The position numbers and the translations under genes are program-made. The notes under the pieces are model-generated. The model was given only the letters and a program-made list of their open reading frames with translations. It did not search any database and was not told the DNA's origin. From contig CAILKA010000665.1 in NCBI GenBank assembly GCA_903834645.1, positions 1 to 8,115 of the forward strand: a DNA stretch of 8,115 nucleotides, given 5' to 3'. Shown here piece after piece: positions 1 to 4,931 of this stretch (position 1 is its first letter; every line of letters begins with the position of its first letter). This DNA is from an uncultured beta proteobacterium. GTDB lineage: Bacteria; Pseudomonadota; Gammaproteobacteria; Burkholderiales; Burkholderiaceae_C.

Positions 1-222
1 ATCACGCGGCCGCTGTTTGTCGTGCAGGGCCGCAACGACCCGCGCGTGCCCTGGACCGAGGCCGAGCAGATCGTGCATCGGGTGCGCGCGCAGGGCACCC
101 CGGTGTGGTATCTCCTGGCCGACAACGAGGGCCACGGTTTCACGCGGCGCGAGAACACCGACTACCTCTCCGGTGCCACCGCCTTGTTCCTGCGCCAGGT
201 CATGGGGCTCACCGATCCATAG
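1..222 (+). CDS. S9 family peptidase / alpha-beta hydrolase, C-terminal fragment
   Basis: Only the last 73 residues are present; the frame is open to the left edge, so the gene begins outside the window. The fragment reads as the end of a prolyl oligopeptidase-type alpha/beta-hydrolase. The motif GRNDPRVP (residues 10-17) matches the strand carrying the catalytic Asp (D13), followed by the usual helix with TEAEQIVHRVRAQG. NEGHGF (42-47) carries the catalytic His (H45), and the final helix (ENTDYLSGATALFLRQVMG) is typical of the family. The nucleophile Ser in GxSxG and any N-terminal beta-propeller lie off the window, so the protease assignment rests on the C-terminal block alone; a dipeptidyl- or acylaminoacyl-peptidase-like enzyme or a plain esterase remain possible. 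Many relatives are exported, but this cannot be seen here. The internal GTG at 22 lies inside conserved sequence and is not the start. The stop is TAG at 220-222. Confidence 0.85.
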   Translation: MTRPLFVVQGRNDPRVPWTEAEQIVHRVRAQGTPVWYLLADNEGHGFTRRENTDYLSGATALFLRQVMGLTDP

Positions 223-254
223 ACCCGTCGGCGCGCGGACGCACCCGGCGCTGC

Positions 255-260
255 TACGCT
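255..260 (+). promoter_or_regulatory. Possible -10 box upstream of the E1 gene
   Basis: TACGCT lies 31 bases before the E1 start codon and resembles a sigma-70 -10 element (TAnnnT-like) of GC-rich betaproteobacteria. No convincing -35 is visible at the usual 16-18 base distance, so this is a weak suggestion only. If correct, the E1 gene would have its own promoter and a leader of about 25 bases. Confidence 0.2.
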
Positions 261-275
261 GCGCTCCCATCTCTG

Positions 276-281
276 CAGGAA
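276..281 (+). promoter_or_regulatory. Ribosome binding site of the E1 gene
   Basis: CAGGAA is a partial Shine-Dalgarno sequence separated by 10 bases from the ATG at 292. It supports that ATG as the start. The next in-frame ATG is at codon 46, inside the conserved N-terminal helical region, so it would cut into the family domain. Confidence 0.5.
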
Positions 282-291
282 CCGACCGAAC

Positions 292-2943
292 ATGGGTGCA
301 CCCGAACCGCTACAGCTCGAGCCCTCTGCCGGCGTGGGTCAAGCCTTCGACGCCGACCCTGCCGAGACCGCCGAGTGGCTCGAGGCGCTGCGCGCCGCAG
401 TCGAGGCGGGCGGCCCCGAGCGCGGCATGTACCTGCTCGAGCAGCTCGAGCAGCAGGCCCAGGAGCTCGGGATCGTGCCGCACGTGCAGCCCTTCTCGGC
501 CTACCGCAACACCATCCCGCTGGAGCGCCAGGGTCCCTACCCGGGCGACCTCGTGCTCGAGGAGCGGCTCACGGCGCTGATGCGCTGGAATGCGCTGGCG
601 ATGGTGGTGCGCGCCAACCAGGCCTATGGCGAGCTCGGCGGCCACATCGCGAGCTATGCCTCGGCCGCCGAAATCTTCGAGCTCGGCTTCAACCACTTCT
701 TTCGCGGCAGCGCCGACGGCCAGGGCAGCGATCTCGTCTACTTCCAGCCGCACTCGGCGCCGGGCGTGTACGCGCGCGCCTTCCTGGAGGGGCGGCTCAG
801 CGAGGAACAGCTCGCGCGCTACCGCCAGGAGGTGGGCGGGGGCGGCCTGTGCTCCTACCCGCACCCCTGGCTCATGCCCGACTTCTGGCAGTTCCCCACC
901 GGCTCGATGGGGCTGGGGCCACTGAACGCTGTGTACCAGGCGCGCTTCATGCGCTACCTGCAGGCGCGCGGGCTGCAGGACACCGCCTCGCGCCACGTCT
1001 GGGGCGTGTTCGGCGACGGCGAGATGGACGAGCCCGAGTCGATCTCCGGGCTCACGCTGGCTGCGCGCGAGCGGCTGGACAACCTCACCTTCATCGTCAA
1101 CTGCAACCTGCAGCGCCTGGACGGGCCCGTGCGCGGCAACGGGCAGATCATCCAGGAGCTCGAGGCGCTCTTCACCGGTGCGGGCTGGAACGTCATCAAG
1201 GTGCTGTGGGGCAGCGACTGGGACGCGCTCTTTGCGCGCGACACGCGCCACGTGCTGCTGCGTGCGCTCAGCCGCACGGTGGATGGGCAGTACCAGACGC
1301 TCGGGGCCAACGACGGCGCCTACAACGTCGAGCACTTCTTCCGCCAGGACCCCGAGGTGCAGAAGCTCGCTGCCCACATGAGCGAGGCCGAGATCGACGC
1401 GCTCAAGCGTGGCGGGCACGATTTTCGCAAGCTCTACGCCGCCTTTGCCGCGGCGCGCGCGCACCGCGGGCGGCCCACCGTGATCCTGGCCAAGACGAAG
1501 AAGGGCTACGGCATGGGTGGCGCCGGCGAGAGCCGCATGACGGCGCACCAGGCCAAGAAGCTCGAGATCGAGGCGCTCAAGGTGTTTCGCGACCGTTTCG
1601 CGCTGCCCCTTTCCGACGAGGACCTGGCCACGCTCAAGTTCGTGCGCCCAGGCGAGCACAGCGCCGAGATGCGCTACCTGCGCGCGCGGCGCGAGGCGCT
1701 GGGCGGGGTGCTGCCGTTGCGCAATGGCGCCAGCCCCGCGCTGCCGGTGCCGCCGGTGGCCGGCTGGGGCGGCTTTGCGCTGGCGGCCGAGGGCAAGGAG
1801 ATGAGCACGACGATGGCCGCCGTGCGCATGCTCGGCAACCTGCTCAAGGACGCCACCCTCGGCCCGCGCATCGTGCCCATCGTCGCCGACGAGGCGCGCA
1901 CCTTCGGCATGGCCAACCTCTTCCGGCAGGTGGGCATCTACTCGCCCGACGGCCAGCTCTACGAGCCCGAGGACCGCGACACCATGCTCTGGTACCGCGA
2001 GACGCGAGACGGGCAGCTGCTCGAGGAGGGCATCCACGAGGCCGGGGCGCTGAGCTCGTGGGTCGCGGCGGCCACCTCCTACAGCGTGCACGGGCTGCCG
2101 ATGCTGCCGGTCTACATCTTCTATTCGATGTTCGGCTTCCAGCGCGTGGGCGACCTCATCTGGGCCGCGGCCGACCAGCGCGCGCGCGGCTTCCTCTTCG
2201 GCGCCACGGCCGGGCGCACGACGCTTGGCGGCGAGGGGCTGCAGCACCAGGATGGCTCGAGCCTCGTGAGCGCCTCGATGGTGCCCAACTGCATCGCCTG
2301 GGACCCGGCCTTCGCCGGCGAGCTCGCGCTCATCCTCGAGCACGGCATGCGCCGCATGCTCGAGGAGCAGCGCGACGAGTTCCACTACGTGACGATGGGC
2401 AACGAGAACTACGCGATGCCGAGCCTGCCCGGCCACGCGCCGGGCGGGGGCGTGGACGCCGCGGTGCGCGAGGACCTGCTCAAGGGCATGTACCGGCTGC
2501 ATGTGGAGCCGGCTGGCCAAGCGGGGAAAGCGGCGCGCGCCAGCGTGCGCCTGCTCGGCTCGGGCGCGATCCTGCGCGAGGTGCTGGCTGCGGCGAAGAC
2601 GCTGGCGGCCGAGCACGGCGTGGCCTGCGAGGTCTACAGCGTGACGAGCTTTTCCGAGCTCGCGCGCGAGGCGGCGGCCCTGCAGCAGCTCGACCGCGAC
2701 GAGCCGCAGGCCGCCCCGCGCACGAGCCACGTGGCGCGGCTGCTGGCCGGAAGTGCGCCGGTGGTGGCTGCCACCGACTACGTGCGCGCCTGGCCGCAGC
2801 TCATTGCCGAGCACGTGCCGGCGCGCTACGTGACGCTGGGCACCGATGGCTTCGGGCGCAGCGACACGCGCCAGCGCCTGCGCGAGTTCTTCCAGGTGGA
2901 TGCCGCCAGCATCGTGCGCGCGGCGCTGCACGCGCTGCGCTGA
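292..2943 (+). CDS. aceE: Pyruvate dehydrogenase E1 component, homodimeric type (AceE family)
   Basis: This 883-residue ThDP enzyme decarboxylates a 2-oxoacid (pyruvate in the family archetype) and acylates the lipoyl group of an E2 partner, in the cytoplasm. Against E. coli AceE (recalled, 887 aa) active-site residues keep a constant +12 offset: H118 (GGH), S121, Q152, H154, Y189, M206, the GDGEMDEPES ThDP/Mg motif at 241-250, N272 in NCNLQRLDGP, K404, mobile-loop E413 and H419, D533/E534 (ADEARTFGM), catalytic E583, Y611, R618 and H652 (LQH). The C-terminal domain runs from about 750 (LLGSGAI) to 883 (DGFGRSD at 852-858). It should therefore be active. Oddities: it ends about 29 residues before E. 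coli AceE, reads QPH rather than QGH at 152-154 and GIHE rather than GINE at 580-583. No E2 or E3 gene is adjacent; neighbours are a hydrolase and an amidohydrolase. It may be a paralogue, such as a MdeB-like 2-oxobutyrate dehydrogenase, rather than the main aceE. Family assignment is certain, substrate is not. Confidence 0.93.
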   Translation: MGAPEPLQLEPSAGVGQAFDADPAETAEWLEALRAAVEAGGPERGMYLLEQLEQQAQELGIVPHVQPFSAYRNTIPLERQGPYPGDLVLEERLTALMRWNALAMVVRANQAYGELGGHIASYASAAEIFELGFNHFFRGSADGQGSDLVYFQPHSAPGVYARAFLEGRLSEEQLARYRQEVGGGGLCSYPHPWLMPDFWQFPTGSMGLGPLNAVYQARFMRYLQARGLQDTASRHVWGVFGDGEMDEPESISGLTLAARERLDNLTFIVNCNLQRLDGPVRGNGQIIQELEALFTGAGWNVIKVLWGSDWDALFARDTRHVLLRALSRTVDGQYQTLGANDGAYNVEHFFRQDPEVQKLAAHMSEAEIDALKRGGHDFRKLYAAFAAARAHRGRPTVILAKTKKGYGMGGAGESRMTAHQAKKLEIEALKVFRDRFALPLSDEDLATLKFVRPGEHSAEMRYLRARREALGGVLPLRNGASPALPVPPVAGWGGFALAAEGKEMSTTMAAVRMLGNLLKDATLGPRIVPIVADEARTFGMANLFRQVGIYSPDGQLYEPEDRDTMLWYRETRDGQLLEEGIHEAGALSSWVAAATSYSVHGLPMLPVYIFYSMFGFQRVGDLIWAAADQRARGFLFGATAGRTTLGGEGLQHQDGSSLVSASMVPNCIAWDPAFAGELALILEHGMRRMLEEQRDEFHYVTMGNENYAMPSLPGHAPGGGVDAAVREDLLKGMYRLHVEPAGQAGKAARASVRLLGSGAILREVLAAAKTLAAEHGVACEVYSVTSFSELAREAAALQQLDRDEPQAAPRTSHVARLLAGSAPVVAATDYVRAWPQLIAEHVPARYVTLGTDGFGRSDTRQRLREFFQVDAASIVRAALHALR

Positions 2944-2954
2944 GGCCGGGCAAA

Positions 2955-2985
2955 GGGGGCGTACCAGGCGCGTCGCGCCACCCCC
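2955..2985 (+). terminator. GC-rich hairpin after the E1 gene, possible terminator
   Basis: GGGGG (2955-2959) can pair with CCCCC (2981-2985), enclosing an inner stem GGCGC/GCGCC (2967-2971 with 2975-2979, three-base loop). The two stems are separated by a seven-base bulge on one side and one base on the other. It begins 11 bases after the E1 stop. No T-run follows (CCCCCTGGGTTGG), so it is not a classic intrinsic terminator; it could protect the 3' end or act with Rho. Confidence 0.4.
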
Positions 2986-2994
2986 TGGGTTGGC

Positions 2995-3009
2995 CAGGCT
3001 GGCAGCCTG
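2995..3009 (+). repeat. Perfect six-base inverted repeat (hairpin)
   Basis: CAGGCT (2995-3000) and AGCCTG (3004-3009) form a perfect stem with a three-base loop, ten bases after the larger hairpin at 2955-2985. Together they form a tandem hairpin pair in the 156-base gap between the E1 and amidohydrolase genes. No T-tract follows. A CTGACA sequence overlapping the end (3010-3015) resembles a -35 box, but no matching -10 is seen at proper spacing. The rest of the gap holds nothing I recognise. Confidence 0.4.
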
Positions 3010-3087
3010 CTGACAACCCCGGCTCCCGTGCCAGGCCGCTACGGGCACACTAACCGGCGTCGTCGGGCCGCATGGCCAGACAGTCCT

Positions 3088-3091
3088 AGGG
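3088..3091 (+). promoter_or_regulatory. Ribosome binding site that sets the amidohydrolase start
   Basis: AGGG, eight bases before the ATG at 3100, is a good Shine-Dalgarno match. It decides the start: an upstream in-frame GTG at 3028 would add 24 residues of arginine-rich, non-conserved sequence in front of the export signal and lies close to the hairpins. Confidence 0.55.
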
Positions 3092-3099
3092 TCTTGATC

Positions 3100-4884
3100 A
3101 TGTGCAATGCCTGCAACACCAAGATGATGGCCTTCATGCGCTCCTACGGCGGGCGCAGGGACGCCTTGCGCCGCATCGGCTCGGGCCTGCTTTTCACCGG
3201 CCTGCCTGGTCTGGCTGTCGCCGCTTCCGCAGAGCCGGCGGCGGCCTCCAAGGCGACCCAGGCGGCGCGGGTGACTTCGCGCGGCGAGGGTGCCGACACG
3301 ATCTTCCTGTCCCGACGCATGCACACCATGTCCGCGCGCCGGCCGCAGGCGCAGGCCCTGGCGGTGCGAGAAGGGCGCATCGTGGCGGTGGGCACGAAAG
3401 CCGAAGTGATGGGGCTCAAGGGCAGCGCCACGCAGGTGATCGAGCTGGGCGACCTGACGGTGCTGCCCGGCTTCGTGGATCCCCACATGCACTCCAACTT
3501 CTGCGGCTTGCGCCCCTGGCTGGACGTGGGGCCCTTCACGACGAAGGACATGGAGCATGCGCGGCGCAAGATCGCCCAGGCCGCCGCCTCGGCGCGCCCG
3601 GGCGAGTGGGTGCAGGGCAAGATGCTGGACCCGTCGCTCATGCCCGGCAAGCCGCTCACGCGCCGCGACCTGGACCAGCTCGCCCCGCAGGTGCCGGTGT
3701 TCGTGCTGGAATCCAACGGGCACGTGGCCTACGTCAACTCCAAGGCCATCGAGCTGGCCCAGGTCACGAAGGACACGCCTGACCCGCCGCAGGCGCGCTT
3801 CGGCCGGGACGCCGACGGCGAGCTCAACGGCCGGCTTGACGAGCCTCCCGCCTTCCAGCCCTTCGTTTCCGTGCTGCCCAAGCCCAGCCCCTCGGAGTTC
3901 GTCGGCTTCCTGCGCGCCGACCTGGACGACGCCTCGGCGCGCGGCTGCACGGCCCTGCACGACTGCGGCATCGGCGGCCTGTACGCCGAGGGTGACATCG
4001 CCCTCATCGAGGCGGCGATGAAGACCGACCCGGGCGTGCGTTATGCGGGGATGCTCGTGTCCACCCACATGAAGAAGTGGCGCGAGATGGGGCTTCGCCC
4101 TGGGGTGCATTCGCCGCGTTTCACGCTCAACGGCATCAAGGCCTGGTCCGACGGCTCCAACCAGGGCGGAACGGGCTATCAGCGCGAGCCCTACCTGGGC
4201 AGCAGCAACCGCGGGGCGCTGAACTACCGGCCCGAGGAGATCGAGCAGGTGGTGCGCGAGGCCCACGAAGCGGGCTGGCAGCTGGGCATCCACGCCAACG
4301 GGGACGCGGCCATCGACGTGACGCTGGACGCCTTCGAGCGGGGCACCCGCGGCGCGGGCGGCCACAAGCTGCGCCACCGCATCGAGCACTGCAGCATCCT
4401 GCATGACGGGCAGATCGCGCGCATGAAGAAGCTCGGCATCTCGCCATCCTTCCTCATCGGTCACGTGCACTTCTGGGGCCGCGCCTTTCGCGACCGCCTG
4501 CTCGGCCCGGCACGGGCCGACCGGCTCGACCCCTGCCGTTCGGCCCTCAAGGGGGGCCTGCGCATCTCGCTGCACTCCGACTACAACGTCACCCCGATCG
4601 ACCCCCTGCGCTGCGTGCAGAACGCCGTCCTGCGCGACATGCGCGAGGGCGGCGGCGTGCTCAACCCTGCCGAGCGCATCACCGCCTTGCAGGGCCTGCG
4701 CGCGGTGACGATCGATGCCGCCTGGCAGTGCCACCTCGACCACCTGTGCGGCAGCCTCGAGCCCGGCAAGGCCGCCGACCTGGTGGTGCTCGAGAAGGAT
4801 CCCTTGGCGGTGCCGCCCGACGCCATCGAGTCGATCAAGATCCACTCCACCTGGCTCGACGGACGCCGCCGCTACGCGGGCTGA
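3100..4884 (+). CDS. Exported amidohydrolase, YtcJ/COG1574 type (Amidohydro_3)
   Basis: The 594-residue product is a metal-dependent amidohydrolase of the large family that hydrolyses C-N bonds in amides, formamides, ureas or related compounds; the substrate cannot be read from sequence. Residues 1-44 look like a Tat signal: GRRDALRRIG (18-27) supplies the twin arginines (R19, R20; A replaces the usual F of RRxFLK), then a hydrophobic stretch (about 28-42) and an AxA-type cleavage site ASA|EP near 44/45. The enzyme should thus fold with its metal in the cytoplasm and work in the periplasm. The mature part has a beta-sandwich start (TIFLSRRMHTMS), the HxH metal motif in PGFVDPHMHSN (H129, H131), SNGH (H208), GIKAWSDGS (K347), HANGD (H398), RIEHC (H430), the Asp motif LHSDYNVTPIDPL (D494), and a C-terminal GSLEPGKAADLVVLEKDP block. 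Unusually, two cysteines form C2-x-x-C5 before the twin arginines. Start chosen by the AGGG site. The downstream gene starts 47 bases on. Confidence 0.9.
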   Translation: MCNACNTKMMAFMRSYGGRRDALRRIGSGLLFTGLPGLAVAASAEPAAASKATQAARVTSRGEGADTIFLSRRMHTMSARRPQAQALAVREGRIVAVGTKAEVMGLKGSATQVIELGDLTVLPGFVDPHMHSNFCGLRPWLDVGPFTTKDMEHARRKIAQAAASARPGEWVQGKMLDPSLMPGKPLTRRDLDQLAPQVPVFVLESNGHVAYVNSKAIELAQVTKDTPDPPQARFGRDADGELNGRLDEPPAFQPFVSVLPKPSPSEFVGFLRADLDDASARGCTALHDCGIGGLYAEGDIALIEAAMKTDPGVRYAGMLVSTHMKKWREMGLRPGVHSPRFTLNGIKAWSDGSNQGGTGYQREPYLGSSNRGALNYRPEEIEQVVREAHEAGWQLGIHANGDAAIDVTLDAFERGTRGAGGHKLRHRIEHCSILHDGQIARMKKLGISPSFLIGHVHFWGRAFRDRLLGPARADRLDPCRSALKGGLRISLHSDYNVTPIDPLRCVQNAVLRDMREGGGVLNPAERITALQGLRAVTIDAAWQCHLDHLCGSLEPGKAADLVVLEKDPLAVPPDAIESIKIHSTWLDGRRRYAG

Positions 4885-4896
4885 CGCCCGCTGGCC

Positions 4897-4914
4897 GGGC
4901 CGTGCGGGCCGTGC
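4897..4914 (+). repeat. Perfect tandem 9-base direct repeat upstream of the PF10136 gene
   Basis: GGGCCGTGC occurs twice head to tail (4897-4905 and 4906-4914) in the 47-base gap between the amidohydrolase and the PF10136 gene. It covers the place where a -35 element would sit relative to the -10-like box at 4919-4924. It could be a duplicated binding half-site, a slippage product, or chance in GC-rich DNA. Confidence 0.6.
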
Positions 4915-4918
4915 CGGC

Positions 4919-4924
4919 GACAAT
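4919..4924 (+). promoter_or_regulatory. -10-like box just before the start codon; possible leaderless transcript
   Basis: GACAAT differs from TATAAT at two positions and stands out in a GC-rich gap. It ends seven bases before the ATG at 4932, so transcription from it would begin at or next to the start codon and give a leaderless mRNA. Consistent with that, no Shine-Dalgarno sequence precedes the ATG. No recognisable -35 is present at 17 bases upstream. Confidence 0.4.
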
Positions 4925-4931
4925 CACGCGC

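Noticed and set aside
3010..3051. CTGACA (3010-3015) with CACACT (3046-3051) as a promoter for the amidohydrolase.
   Set aside because: The spacing of 30 bases is far outside the 16-18 base range, and no better -10 lies at the right distance.
105..3053. A 982-codon plus-strand frame overlapping the E1 gene.
   Set aside because: Its translation is Arg/Ala/Gly/His-rich with no family resemblance, while the overlapping E1 frame carries all expected catalytic motifs.
3028..3099. Upstream GTG extension of the amidohydrolase (24 extra residues).
   Set aside because: It would place an arginine-rich, non-family sequence before the Tat signal, and the ATG at 3100 has a properly spaced AGGG site.
310..4923. 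A 1537-codon open frame on the minus strand, antisense to the E1 and amidohydrolase genes.
   Set aside because: It is a by-product of GC-rich codon bias on the plus strand, which removes stops from the opposite frame. The translation is low complexity (His/Arg/Ala/Gly-rich), has no recognisable domain, and spans two well-identified genes and their gaps.
4728..4931. N-terminal extension of the PF10136 protein from an in-frame ATG at 4728.
   Set aside because: It overlaps the conserved 3' end of the amidohydrolase gene by about 150 bases and adds an Arg/Pro-rich stretch typical of a shadow frame.
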